DNA of 38,569 nt from Pseudomonadota bacterium (GCA_024229515.1 JAAESI010000040.1:1-38569), one strand, 5' to 3'. Positions 15,128 to 24,772 are shown, numbered from the stretch's first letter. Made by a program: numbers and translations. Notes: generated from the sequence alone by a model not told the origin.

Positions 15128-15858
15128 GCCGGCTGCGAGACATCGTCGACGCTGCCCGAGGCGACGTGCCCTGCGCCGTCGTGCTGGCGGGGCCGGACGG
15201 CGAAGAAGCGTGGGCCGCGGGGGAGCCCGTCGACGAGCCTCAGTTCATCGGGTCCGTCACCAAGGTCGTCGTCGCCACCGCGGTCGTGCGGCTCGCCCAC
15301 CTGGGGTACCTCGACCTCGATGACCGCACCCGCGCGCTCCTGGCGCACCGCGTCGGGGGCTCCTTCGCCTACTCCGGGGCCGGCTACGAGGAGCTCGGCC
15401 GCCTCGTCGCCGACGCCGCCACTCTGCCGCTGCCCATGGCGATCCACGACCACGTGCTCATGCCCTGGAGCCTCGTGCGATCCGGCTTCCCCACCCGCGC
15501 GCTGCGGCCCCCCGAGCTGCCGGAGACCGCGTTCGCGGCCGGCGGACTGCGCTCCACCGCCCGGGAGCTGGCGCGCTTCGGGCTTCGCCACCTGAGCGAC
15601 CCGATCTACGCGGTGATGCAGGAGCGGCAGGGCGACGCGGGGGCCCTCGCCGACGGCATGGGGCTGGGCTGGATGATCGATGACTTCGACGGCACGAAGG
15701 TGCTGCGCCACGGGGGCCACGTCGCCGACCGGTCGGCGATCCTCGCGGCGATCCCGAGCCTCGGGACGAGCCTCGCCGTGCTCTGCGGCCCCGAGCGGGA
15801 GGCCGGCGTCATCTGGGGCGCGGTGATGCGCGAGCGGCTGGGGCTCATCCAGCCCTGA
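15124..15858 (+). CDS. Compact beta-lactamase-like serine hydrolase
   Basis: The 244-residue product has no signal peptide. It has SVTK (Ser44-x-x-Lys47), the nucleophile/base pair of class C beta-lactamase and penicillin-binding-protein-type hydrolases. The YSG at 83-85 corresponds to the usual YSN motif, and a late RHGGH corresponds to the HxG strand. It is about 100 residues shorter than typical members: only about 36 residues separate SxxK from YSG, so the helical insert is largely missing. The GTG start overlaps the Rieske stop. Coupling to an oxygenase suggests a cytoplasmic esterase or amidase acting on the same compound class, rather than cell-wall work. Confidence 0.75.
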   Translation: MSRLRDIVDAARGDVPCAVVLAGPDGEEAWAAGEPVDEPQFIGSVTKVVVATAVVRLAHLGYLDLDDRTRALLAHRVGGSFAYSGAGYEELGRLVADAATLPLPMAIHDHVLMPWSLVRSGFPTRALRPPELPETAFAAGGLRSTARELARFGLRHLSDPIYAVMQERQGDAGALADGMGLGWMIDDFDGTKVLRHGGHVADRSAILAAIPSLGTSLAVLCGPEREAGVIWGAVMRERLGLIQP

Positions 15859-15915
15859 CCGATCGGGCAGGGCCGACTGCCCACCCGGGTCGTAGGCCGA
15901 ACCGGGGCCGGCTCC

Positions 15916-15921
15916 TAGCCT
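15916..15921 (+). promoter_or_regulatory. Leaderless -10 element of the HtrA-like gene
   Basis: TAGCCT is followed by exactly 7 nt and the ATG at 15929, with no Shine-Dalgarno sequence in between. Confidence 0.4.
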
Positions 15922-15928
15922 TGTTCGC

Positions 15929-16837
15929 ATGAGCACCAAGACCCCTTCCCTGTCCGCGATCTCCGACTCCCTGGCCGACGCTGTCGAAGCCGCCGCCCCC
16001 TTCGTGGTGGGCGTGCGCACCGGCCGTCGGCGCGCCACCGGCATCTCCGTCGGCGGCGGCGAGGTCGTCACCTCCGCCCACGCCCTGCGCCACTCCGGCG
16101 GCTCCGTGTCGGTGCAACTGGCCGACGGCACCGTCGCCCCCGCCGAGCTCCTCGGAGGCGATCCCGCCACCGATCTCGCCCTCCTCCGGGTCAACGCCGA
16201 AGGCCTCGAGGCCGCCCCCTGGGCCGACGCCGACGCCGGCCCCCGGGTCGGGCACCTCGTGCTCGCGGTCGGCCGGCCCGGCGACAGCGCCCGCACCACC
16301 CTGGGCGCCGTCTCGGCCCTCGGCGGCGCCTGGCGCTCCCGCCACGGCGGCTCGATCGACAGCTACATCGACGTCGACGGCGCGCTCCCGGGCGGCTTCT
16401 CCGGCGGTCCCCTGATCGACGGCGGGGGCGCGTTCCTGGGCCTCAACACGTCGCGCCTGACCCCCGGCGGGACGACGATCCCGGCCTCCACCGTGCTCCG
16501 CGTCGCCGCCGCCATCCGCGAGCGGGGCGACCTCAAGCGCGGCTGGCTCGGCGTCGTCATCCAGGCCACGGAGCTGCCCGAGGGGACGGACGCCGACTAC
16601 AGCGCGGGGCTGCTGATCACCGGCGTGGCGGGCTCGAGCCCGGCGGCCGAGGCGGGGGTCGTCTCCGGAGACGTGCTGCTGGCCATCGACGGCGCGGCGA
16701 CGACGTCGTTCGCCGATCTCGCCGCCGCCCTCGCGGGCCGCATCGGCGACGAGGTTCCGCTGACGGTGCTCCGCCACGGGACCCGCACCGAGCTGAGCGC
16801 GACCGTGGGGGAACGCCGCCGACGGCGCGCCTGCTAG
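15929..16837 (+). CDS. HtrA/DegP-like trypsin-type serine protease with PDZ domain
   Basis: The 302-residue product has a trypsin-like fold with His51 (VVTSAHAL), Asp82 (DPATDLALL) and Ser158 (GGFSGGPL), spaced as in S1C proteases. The C-terminal PDZ domain (about 205-295) has the GVAGSSPAAEAGVVSGDVLLAIDG core. No signal peptide or membrane anchor is visible before the protease domain, so it may be cytoplasmic, which is unusual for HtrA proteins. A role in protein quality control is the family expectation. The gene ends with RRRRRAC and a TAG overlapping the stop of the convergent RHS gene. Confidence 0.85.
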   Translation: MSTKTPSLSAISDSLADAVEAAAPFVVGVRTGRRRATGISVGGGEVVTSAHALRHSGGSVSVQLADGTVAPAELLGGDPATDLALLRVNAEGLEAAPWADADAGPRVGHLVLAVGRPGDSARTTLGAVSALGGAWRSRHGGSIDSYIDVDGALPGGFSGGPLIDGGGAFLGLNTSRLTPGGTTIPASTVLRVAAAIRERGDLKRGWLGVVIQATELPEGTDADYSAGLLITGVAGSSPAAEAGVVSGDVLLAIDGAATTSFADLAAALAGRIGDEVPLTVLRHGTRTELSATVGERRRRRAC

Positions 16838-19800
16838 GGCGTCAGAGGCGCCTGCACGGAGCTGGCTCCGCCCCCGAACGAACCCAGCGACAAGGAGAAG
16901 CTCGGGCTGCTGCTGACGCCTCCCCCGGGGCCGCTGCAGCCGCCCATGCTCTCCTTGTAGGCCGTCATCGCGATGCCCGTGAAGATCGTCGTCTGCGACG
17001 GGCCCGAACAGCTCCCCAGGCCCGCGGGGGCCGACAGCTTGAAGGTGCCGCTCTCGACGTACCAGGAGGGGCTCCCCAGCGGGAACGGGTTGGGCCGGGA
17101 CTCCAACGGCCACTCCGGGTGGAGGTGCTGCTGTCCGTAGTTGTAGCTGCGGAAGGTCTCCTTGACGGAGAAGCCGCCGCTGGCCCCGCCGGCGCCGCCC
17201 GGCAGCTTGAACAGCGTGATGCCCGCGTTGACGCCGCCGCCCACGAACAGCACGTCCGCCGTCGTGGAGCCGAGGTCGTTCTTGGCGGTGCCCAGGTAGG
17301 CCTTGCCGGTCACCTTCGCCATCGCCGGCAGCGACAGCCCGATGTTGGTCGACGGCCCCTCCCACTTCAGCGGCTCGTACCCCAGCTGGCCGTAGATGAT
17401 CCGCATCACCCGCTGCAGCGCCATGAGCCCGAAGGTCAGGTCGATCGCCGTGTGCAGGATCACCGTGATCGCGATCGCCGTGCTCATCGAGATCAGCGTG
17501 AAGGCGCCGTTGGGATCCATGTAGTGGACCGGGTCGCCGCGGCCGTAGACGTAGCGGTTGAGGGTCAGCGGCGCCTGGAGGCCGCCGCCGATGGGATCCC
17601 GACTCAGGAACCGCCCCGAGGCGGGCTCGTACCAGCGCGCCAGCGCGTACTGCATGCCGGTGGCGTCGTCGCGGAGGAAGCCCGTGAAGCCCAGCGGCAC
17701 GTCCGCGGTGCCGACGCGGTCGATCTCGTTGCCCCAGGCGTCGTACTCCCACGTGTCAGTGAGCACGCCGAGGTCGTCGGTCAGCCCCCGGAGGGTGCCC
17801 AATCGATCCGTGTGGGCGGTGTAGACGTCGGCCCCGTCGTAGACCTGCAGCAGCTGGTCGTGGCCGTAGACGAACAGCTGGAGCACCGTCGACGTCACCG
17901 GGTCGTAGGTCGCCGCCAGCTTCGGGTTGTCGCCGGAGCGGTCCCACAGGTACCGGGTCTCGATCCCATCCTCGGTGCGCGCCACGAGCAGGCCGTCGAC
18001 GTCGTAGGTGTAGTCGACCGTCGGGAACGCGACCCCCGAGGCGCCCGCCAGCCGGGTCCCCTCCCACGCGAGGTCGAGCTGATCGCCGTCGTTGCGGCCG
18101 GTGATGCGGCCGGTGGTGTCCGAGCCGTAGGTGGTGGCGCCGCGGCTGCTGAGCCGATCGAGGGCGTCGTAGGCCCAGGTCTGGGGCACGCCGTCGAGCA
18201 TCGCTGAGGCCACGTTGCCGCCGCCATCCCAGGTCCACGTGTCGGTGTAGGGGAGCGACCCGGTGCGCGCCACGCCCGCCAGTTGGCCGGGCACGTCGTA
18301 GGTGTAGGTCTCGGTCGAGCCGCCCAGGTCGACCATGGTCACGAGCTCGCCGCCGACCCAGGTGTACTGCCACTCCAGCTGCGTGACCGACACGGGATCG
18401 GTGTGCTCGATCGCCGTCAGCCGCGCCTGCGCGTCGTGGAAGAAGTCGGTCCCCGTGCCGTTGGCGTGGTCGATCGACTCGATGCGGCCGGCGGTGTCGT
18501 AGCCGAAGACGATGGACCCCCCGTCGGGGTCGGTGACCTCGGTGAGGTGCCCGGTGGGGTCGTAGGTAAACGAGACCACCTCGGTGGAGGAGCCGACCTC
18601 GACGCTGCGCTCGGCCAGCAGCCCGCTGGAGTCGAACGTGTAGCCCAGGGCAGATCCATCCGGCTCGGTGATCGAAGCCAGCCGGCCGCCCGAGTCGTAG
18701 GTGTAGTCGGTGGTGCCGCGCCCATCCACGACCGTGGCGCGGCGCCCATCGGCGAGGTACGTCAGGTCGTAGGTGCTGCCGATCGGGAGCACCTTCTGGG
18801 TGACCCGGCCGAGGTCGTCGTAGGTCCACGTCGTCAGCCCGCCGTCGCCGTCGGTGCGCCCGGTGGGGAGGCCGTTGGCGTCGTAGCTCCACGTCTCGAA
18901 CGTAGTCGCGTTGGCCCCCAGCGACGTGGTGCGGTCGTTCAGGTCGTAGGTGGCGTTGTAGGTCGCGCCCGCGGGCGGCACGTACGAGGTGAGGTTGCCT
19001 CGGTCGTCGTAGGCGTAGGTCCAGACGTTGGTCAGCGGGTCGGTCACCGACGTCATGCGTCCGGCGAGGTCGTAGTCGGGCGAGAAGACGCGGCCCAGCC
19101 GGTCGGTGTTGGTCGTCGGGCGGCTGGAGGCGGCCCAGTCCAGCACCGTGGTCGTCTGCTCGGGCGTGCCCGCGCCGTACGTCAACGAGCTCTGGCGGCC
19201 GGCCGTGTCGTAGCCGTACTCCTGGATGTTCCCGAGCGAGTCGTTGACCGCCGTGATGCGCCCCGCGGCGTCGTACTCGTAGGTCCAGCTCATCGGCCCG
19301 ATGGTCGAACTGACCGGCAGACCGCGCTCGTCGCGGGTGATGGAGGCGCTCCGGCCGGCCTCGTCCGTCAGGGTCAGGAGCCGCCCCGCTTCGTCGTACG
19401 TCGCCGCGGAGGTGGAGCCGTCGGGGCCCGTGATCTCGGTGATTCGCCCCGCCGCGTCGTAGGTGTTGGTGGTGGTCAGTCCGGCCGGGTTGCTCTCGCT
19501 CAGCAGCCGCCCCTCGGCGTCGTACGTGAACGTCATCGCGGAGCCGTCCTCGTACGTCGACGAGGTGATGTTGCCGTGCGCGTCGTACTCGAACGTGGTC
19601 GTGCTGCCTAACGGGTCGGTCGTCGTCAGCCGCCGGCCGAACAGGTCGTAGGTGTGGCTGGTCGAGTTCCCCTCTGGATCGATCACCTCGGCGACCTTGC
19701 CGTTGGCCGTCCGCACGATGCTGGTCGTCGCTTCGTCCGCGCTCCCGAACGCCGCCACCCGCTCCGTCATGCGGCCGACCGAGTCGTAGTCGAACGTCGC

Positions 19801-22800
19801 CTCGATGCCGAGCGGGTCCGTCAGGGTGCTCAGCTGCCCGCCGGGGGTGTAGGTGTAGGTGGTGGACTGGCCCTCGGCGTCGGTCCACGAGGTCATCTTG
19901 CCGTCGCCGTTGTAGAGCCAACTCTCGCTGTCGCCGGCGTTGTTGGTCATGGCGCTGAGGCGCCCGCCGGTGCTCCGGATCATCGTCAGGGTCTCCCCTT
20001 CGGGGTTGGTGATCCCGGTGATGTTCTGGTTGCCGTCCAGCGCGATGTCGCGGGTCAGCGGCGTGCCGCCGACCGTCACAGTCTCGCTCGTGCGGTTGCC
20101 GCTGCTGTTGTAGGTGAACGTCTCGACCGTGCCCGTGGGGTGGTTGACCGAGGTGCGGTTGCCGTTGCCGTCGTAGCCGTAGGTGGTGACCTCGCCGAGA
20201 GCGTCGGTCTCGGTCAGGACCTTGCCCTCGTCGTCGTACGTCAGCTGGGTGGTGTTGCCGAGGCGGTCGGTGACGACCTCGGTCTGGTTGGCCAGGTCGT
20301 GGCTGAAGAGCACACAGACGTCGTCCTGATCGCACTGCTCGACGAGCCGGCCGTCCTCATCGTAGACGTTGCGGGTCACGACGGTGCCGTCGGGGGCGAC
20401 CACGCGCTCGATCAGGTGGGCGAACTGGTCGTGATAGATGAACTGGGTGACGGCCCCCTCCCGGTCGGTGACCGAGATGAGGTTGTCGTTGGCGTCGTAC
20501 TCGTAGGTGATGACCTCGCCCGCGGGGTCGGCGATCTCCGTGATGAGGCCGTTGCTCCGGGTGAACGAGATCGACTGGCCGGAGCTGGCGGTCACGCCCG
20601 AGTCGGACACGGTCATCGAGTTGCCGTGGGGATCGGTGATGGACTGGAGCCCGTCGGGGCCGGCGATGATCTCGGTGCCGTCGGGCCAGGTGATCTCGTA
20701 CAGATCGGGGTCGTACAGCTCGATGTTGCCCAGGTCCCACAGCTCGCCGCCGCCCTGCTCGAACAACGTCGGGCCCCAGCCGATCGGCGTGATGGTCGAG
20801 CCCGGGGTGCTGATGGGGGTGTAGGCGACGGTGGCGTAGGGGCCGAAGACGTCGGCGATCGGGTCGAACAGGAAGTACTCCCGCACGCCGCCGCCGAGAT
20901 CGAGCGTGACGATGCGGTCCTCGGGGGAGCCGTACTCGGTGCAGAGGAAGCCGCAGCTGGTCTCGACCCAGCCCTCGAAGCCCTCAACGAGCCCCTTCTC
21001 GGTCTTGATGGAGGCGAGGTCGAGGGTCCAGCCGTAGCCGAAGTCACCCCGGGCGCCGCGCCGGCGGCTGTCGTAGGTGCGGGTGACCTGCATCGGGATG
21101 CCGACGCTCTGCACGAACAGGTCCTCGAACCCGATGGTGAACAGACCCGGGGCCGCCTGGCCGGTGATCTCGAGCTCGACGCTGGTGGAGACGACGCCTC
21201 CGCCGGAGCCGACCGCGTTCAGGGTCAGCGTGTACCAACCCTCCGCGAACAGGGTGGGGTCGATCTCGCCGATGACGCTGGAGGTGACCTCCGTGGTGCC
21301 GGTGCCCGCCTCGACCGCCTCGCCGCCCTCGGGGGTGAGGGTGACGTACCACTCGATGAGATCGCCGCCGTCGGTCACGGTGCCGACGATGTCAGTGAGC
21401 CAGTCGATGGTGTCGTTGTCACTGGGCGAGCTGATGCTGACGGTCGGGGGCGTCGTGTCCGACGGGTCGAAGACGTAGAAGGGCAGGTAGGCCTGGTCGA
21501 TGTTGCCGGCCCCGTCGTTGGCGGTGGCGACGGCGAGGTGCTCGCCCGCGGTGCTGGGCGCGGTCCACGTGCCGATGCCGCTGGACAGGGTGACGGCGAC
21601 GGAGTCGACCTCCAGCTCCAGGGTGGGCACGGAGGTGTCGTCGGTGGCGCTGACCGTGAAGGTGACGACGTCGTTGATGTCGGCGGACGGTGAGGGCAAC
21701 ATCAGCAGGGTGACGACGGGGTCGGTCTCGTCGGTGTCGCAGGCATCCCCGATGCCGTCGCCGTCGCCGTCGGACTGGTCCGGGTTGGGGACGTCGATGC
21801 AGTTGTCGACGCAGTCCCCGACCTCGTCCAGATCCGCGTCGGGGAAGCCGTTGTCGCCGATGCCGTCGCAGTCGTTGTCGGCGCCGTCGCAGACCTCCGG
21901 GTTGCCCGGGTAGCTGTCGGGATCGAGGTCGTCGCAGTCGTCGTCGCTGTTGCCGGGGATGCCGTCGGGGCCGCACGAGGTGACGAGGTCGCCGTCGACG
22001 TCGGAGTCCTCGTCGATGAGGAGGTCGCAGTCCTGGTCGACGCCGTCGCAGACCTCGGGGGCGCCGGTGAAGATGGTGATGTCGTCGTCGTCGCAGTCGG
22101 TCAGGGAGGTCTCGCCGTCGCCGTCGCTGTCGACGTACTCCTCGAAGGTGAGGTTGAAGGTGCCGACCTCGGACCCGTTGCCGTGCACGAGCACGATGTA
22201 GGTCTGGCCGAGGATCGAGGTGAAGGCGACCTCGGAGGTGCCGCCGGAGCAGCCGGGGCCGTCGTCGTTGGCGGTGTCGCAGAAGAAGCCGGTGCACTGG
22301 CCGGAAAACGCGCTGATCTTGGTGTCGAAGTCGGCGTCGTCGCAGGTCGACAGCACGACGTCGCCGCCCTGGCCGGTGAAGCTGTACCAGACGCCGGGGG
22401 CGGTGACGGTGACCGACTGGCAGGTGAAGGCGCCGTCGTAGGTGGCGCCGTCGGTGGTGCCGTAGTTGACCGAGCCGGCGGTGATCGCCTGGGCGTCGAA
22501 GCAGGAGTCGTTGCACAGGTCGGGCGTGAACGGGTTGCAGTCGTTGTCGATGTTGTCGGCGCAGACCTCGGTCTCGAACATCGAGATGCTGTCGTCCAGG
22601 TCGGCGCAGTCGGTGACGTCGGGGTCACCGTCGTTGTCGTCGTCGGGGTCGAAGCAGTCGGGGGAGTCGTCACCGTCGGTGTCGGTGAAGCCGTCGGCGA
22701 CGAAGCCGTCGCAGTCGTCGTCCACGCCGTCGCAGGTGACCGGGGCGCCGGTGTAGATGGAGGCGTCCGCGTCGTTGCAGTCGGTGGTGTCGGGGTCGAG

Positions 22801-24639
22801 GTCGTTGTCGTCGTCCCCATCGATGCAGTCGGGCTCGGAGTCACCGTCGAAGTTGCTGAACGTGTCGACGAGGCTCCCATCGCAGTCGCTGTCGATGTCG
22901 TCGCAGAGCTCGGGGGCGCCGTTGTAGATGGTGTCGTCGGCGTCGTTGCAGTCGGTGGTGTCGGCGTCGAAGTCGTTGTCGTCGTCCAGGTCGACGCAGT
23001 CGGGTTCGAGGTCGCCGTCGAAGTTGTCGAAGCCGTCGATCAGGGAGCCGTCGCAGTCGCTGTCGGTGCCGTCGCAGAGCTCGGTCGCACCGGTGTAGAC
23101 GGCGGCGTTGGTGTCGTCGCAGTCGGTGACGTCGGGGTCGAGGTCGTTGTCGTCGTCGGGGTCGGTGCAGTCGGGATCGAGGTCCCCGTCGAAGTCGTCG
23201 AAGCCGTCCACCAGGCTGCCGTTGCAGTTGGAGTCGATGGCGTCGCAGGACTCGGGGCAGGTGGTGCAGATGCTGGCGTCGGCATCGTTGCAGTCGGTGG
23301 TGTCGGGGTCGGAGTCGTTGTCGTCGTCCAGGTCGATGCAGTCGGGCTCCAGATCGCCGTCGAAGTTGTCGAAGCCGTCCACGAGCGAACCGTCGCAGTC
23401 GTTGTCGACGCTGTCGCAGAGCTCGGGGGCGCCGGTGAAGATCGAGGGGTCCAGGTCGGCGCAGTCGGACGTGTCGGGGTCGAGGTCGCCGTCGTCGTCC
23501 AGGTCGATGCAGTCGGGCTCGAGGTCGCCGTCGGTGTTGGTGAAGGAGTCGACGAGGCTTCCGTTGCAGTCGCTGTCGACGGCGTCGCAGGACTCGGGGG
23601 CGCCGGTGTAGACGGTGTCGTCGTTGTCGTTGCAGTCGGTGGCGGCGGTCTCGCCGTCGTTGTCGTCGTCCAGATCGGCGCAGTCGGGGATGCCGTTGCT
23701 GTCGACGTCGGCTTCGCCGTCGAGGATGTCGCCGTCGCAGTCGCTGTCGACCAGGTCGCAGGACTCGGGGGCGCCGGTGTAGACGGACGGGCTGGTGTCG
23801 TCGCAGTCGGTGGTGTCGGGGTCGCCGTCGCCGTCGTCGTCCAGATCGATGCAGTCGGGTTCGGCGTCGCCGTCGAGGTTGGCGAAGCCGTCCACCAGCG
23901 AGGTGTCGCAGTCGCTGTCGACGCTGTCGCACAGCTCTGGAGCGCCGGTGAAGATCGCGGGATCGGTGTCGTCGCAGTCGGTGGTGTCGGGGTCGAGGTC
24001 GTTGTCGTCGTCCAGGTCGATGCAGTCGGGTTCGGCGTCGAGATCGACGTTGTCGAAGCCGTCGACCAGGGAGCCGTCGCAGTTGCTGTCGACGGCGTCG
24101 CAGGACTCGGGGGCGGCGGGGTAGACGGTGGGGTCGTCGTCGTCGCAGTCGTCGTCCGCGTTGCCCGCGATCCCGTCGGGGCCGCAGACGGTGGTCAGGT
24201 CGCCGTCCGAGTCGAGGGCGCAGGGCTCGGGGGCGCTGTCGTCGTCGTCGTCGTCGGAGCTGTCGTCGTCGTCATCGTCGTCGTCGTCGTCGTCGTCGGA
24301 ACTGCTGTCGTCGTCGTCGGAACTGCTGTCGTCGTCATCGGAGCTGTCGTCGTCGTCGTCGTCCGCCGAGTCGTCGTCATCGGAGCTGTCGTCGTCGTCG
24401 CTGGAGTCGTCGTCGTCCGAGCTGTCGTCGTCATCGGTGGCGTCGTCGTCGTCGTCATCGGCGCTGTCGTCGTCGTCGCTGGAGTCGTCGTCGTCGGAGC
24501 TGTCGTCGTCGTCGACCGTGTCGTCGTCATCGACGGAGGCGGTGGCGTCGTCATCGTCCGGGTCGGGGCAGCCGGCCAGCAGCACGAGCGAGAGGCTCAA
24601 GAGCGCAGCGCGGAGAAGAGAGAGGGCGTGAGGGGCCAC
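16834..24639 (-). CDS. Giant RHS/YD-repeat lipoprotein with metal-binding repeats
   Basis: The 2601-residue product is a lipoprotein (LLAGC, Cys24) with an Asp/Ser stalk (about 28-137). Ten MopE-type metal-binding repeats of 57 residues follow (about 160-710; TDCDD...GAPExCDxxDxDCDG). Next come a pre-peptidase-like beta domain, further calcium-type repeats, Ig-like domains, and an RHS shell of YD repeats (about 1170-2333). The conserved RHS core (RFLSRDPIGG, about 2345) precedes a ~225-residue tip. RHS proteins form a shell around a C-terminal effector. GTG 24639 is preferred because AGGA precedes it and -10-like TATGGT lies across the alternative ATG (24672, 11 codons longer). No immunity gene follows; the downstream gene is convergent. 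Confidence 0.9.
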   Translation of the reverse strand: MAPHALSLLRAALLSLSLVLLAGCPDPDDDDATASVDDDDTVDDDDSSDDDDSSDDDDSADDDDDDATDDDDSSDDDDSSDDDDSSDDDDSADDDDDDSSDDDDSSSDDDDSSSDDDDDDDDDDDDSSDDDDDDSAPEPCALDSDGDLTTVCGPDGIAGNADDDCDDDDPTVYPAAPESCDAVDSNCDGSLVDGFDNVDLDAEPDCIDLDDDNDLDPDTTDCDDTDPAIFTGAPELCDSVDSDCDTSLVDGFANLDGDAEPDCIDLDDDGDGDPDTTDCDDTSPSVYTGAPESCDLVDSDCDGDILDGEADVDSNGIPDCADLDDDNDGETAATDCNDNDDTVYTGAPESCDAVDSDCNGSLVDSFTNTDGDLEPDCIDLDDDGDLDPDTSDCADLDPSIFTGAPELCDSVDNDCDGSLVDGFDNFDGDLEPDCIDLDDDNDSDPDTTDCNDADASICTTCPESCDAIDSNCNGSLVDGFDDFDGDLDPDCTDPDDDNDLDPDVTDCDDTNAAVYTGATELCDGTDSDCDGSLIDGFDNFDGDLEPDCVDLDDDNDFDADTTDCNDADDTIYNGAPELCDDIDSDCDGSLVDTFSNFDGDSEPDCIDGDDDNDLDPDTTDCNDADASIYTGAPVTCDGVDDDCDGFVADGFTDTDGDDSPDCFDPDDDNDGDPDVTDCADLDDSISMFETEVCADNIDNDCNPFTPDLCNDSCFDAQAITAGSVNYGTTDGATYDGAFTCQSVTVTAPGVWYSFTGQGGDVVLSTCDDADFDTKISAFSGQCTGFFCDTANDDGPGCSGGTSEVAFTSILGQTYIVLVHGNGSEVGTFNLTFEEYVDSDGDGETSLTDCDDDDITIFTGAPEVCDGVDQDCDLLIDEDSDVDGDLVTSCGPDGIPGNSDDDCDDLDPDSYPGNPEVCDGADNDCDGIGDNGFPDADLDEVGDCVDNCIDVPNPDQSDGDGDGIGDACDTDETDPVVTLLMLPSPSADINDVVTFTVSATDDTSVPTLELEVDSVAVTLSSGIGTWTAPSTAGEHLAVATANDGAGNIDQAYLPFYVFDPSDTTPPTVSISSPSDNDTIDWLTDIVGTVTDGGDLIEWYVTLTPEGGEAVEAGTGTTEVTSSVIGEIDPTLFAEGWYTLTLNAVGSGGGVVSTSVELEITGQAAPGLFTIGFEDLFVQSVGIPMQVTRTYDSRRRGARGDFGYGWTLDLASIKTEKGLVEGFEGWVETSCGFLCTEYGSPEDRIVTLDLGGGVREYFLFDPIADVFGPYATVAYTPISTPGSTITPIGWGPTLFEQGGGELWDLGNIELYDPDLYEITWPDGTEIIAGPDGLQSITDPHGNSMTVSDSGVTASSGQSISFTRSNGLITEIADPAGEVITYEYDANDNLISVTDREGAVTQFIYHDQFAHLIERVVAPDGTVVTRNVYDEDGRLVEQCDQDDVCVLFSHDLANQTEVVTDRLGNTTQLTYDDEGKVLTETDALGEVTTYGYDGNGNRTSVNHPTGTVETFTYNSSGNRTSETVTVGGTPLTRDIALDGNQNITGITNPEGETLTMIRSTGGRLSAMTNNAGDSESWLYNGDGKMTSWTDAEGQSTTYTYTPGGQLSTLTDPLGIEATFDYDSVGRMTERVAAFGSADEATTSIVRTANGKVAEVIDPEGNSTSHTYDLFGRRLTTTDPLGSTTTFEYDAHGNITSSTYEDGSAMTFTYDAEGRLLSESNPAGLTTTNTYDAAGRITEITGPDGSTSAATYDEAGRLLTLTDEAGRSASITRDERGLPVSSTIGPMSWTYEYDAAGRITAVNDSLGNIQEYGYDTAGRQSSLTYGAGTPEQTTTVLDWAASSRPTTNTDRLGRVFSPDYDLAGRMTSVTDPLTNVWTYAYDDRGNLTSYVPPAGATYNATYDLNDRTTSLGANATTFETWSYDANGLPTGRTDGDGGLTTWTYDDLGRVTQKVLPIGSTYDLTYLADGRRATVVDGRGTTDYTYDSGGRLASITEPDGSALGYTFDSSGLLAERSVEVGSSTEVVSFTYDPTGHLTEVTDPDGGSIVFGYDTAGRIESIDHANGTGTDFFHDAQARLTAIEHTDPVSVTQLEWQYTWVGGELVTMVDLGGSTETYTYDVPGQLAGVARTGSLPYTDTWTWDGGGNVASAMLDGVPQTWAYDALDRLSSRGATTYGSDTTGRITGRNDGDQLDLAWEGTRLAGASGVAFPTVDYTYDVDGLLVARTEDGIETRYLWDRSGDNPKLAATYDPVTSTVLQLFVYGHDQLLQVYDGADVYTAHTDRLGTLRGLTDDLGVLTDTWEYDAWGNEIDRVGTADVPLGFTGFLRDDATGMQYALARWYEPASGRFLSRDPIGGGLQAPLTLNRYVYGRGDPVHYMDPNGAFTLISMSTAIAITVILHTAIDLTFGLMALQRVMRIIYGQLGYEPLKWEGPSTNIGLSLPAMAKVTGKAYLGTAKNDLGSTTADVLFVGGGVNAGITLFKLPGGAGGASGGFSVKETFRSYNYGQQHLHPEWPLESRPNPFPLGSPSWYVESGTFKLSAPAGLGSCSGPSQTTIFTGIAMTAYKESMGGCSGPGGGVSSSPSFSLSLGSFGGGASSVQAPLTP
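22515..24160. repeat. Ten 171-bp repeats encoding metal-binding units
   Basis: The minus strand encodes ten successive 57-residue units with a fixed pattern: C-x-D-DDD-N-D, TDC-x-D, GAPE-x-CD, D-x-DC-x-G-x-x-x-D. The first and last are partial or diverged. Unit length is constant between members, implying duplication by recombination. One unit (near 23260) carries extra cysteines (ICTTCPESC). Confidence 0.85.
24236..24560. repeat. Low-complexity Asp/Ser-coding tract
   Basis: Dense GTCGTC-type trinucleotide repeats are present, encoding DDDDSS/DDDDSA blocks on the minus strand. This is the extended stalk of the RHS lipoprotein. Length variation by slippage in units of three is expected. Confidence 0.9.
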
Positions 24640-24734
24640 AGCGGTCCTGTTCGACGACGGTTGGGCTACCATATTGCCCCGGATCGCCCAGCGCGGGGTG
24701 GTGATCCTCAGCCCCTCGCAACGGGAATACGGCG

Positions 24735-24772
24735 GGGTCAGACCCTGCCCCTTTCCCTTTCCCCGGCAGGGT
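24735..24772. repeat. REP-like palindromic element
   Basis: GGGTCAGACCC (24735-24745) is a perfect palindrome with a one-base centre. The arms ACCCTGCC (24742-24749) and GGCAGGGT (24765-24772) form a perfect 8-bp inverted repeat around a pyrimidine loop. The GGGGTCAGACCC core resembles REP sequences carried around by TnpA-REP (RAYT) transposases. It lies in the divergent region between the RHS gene and the aminotransferase gene. Confidence 0.4.
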
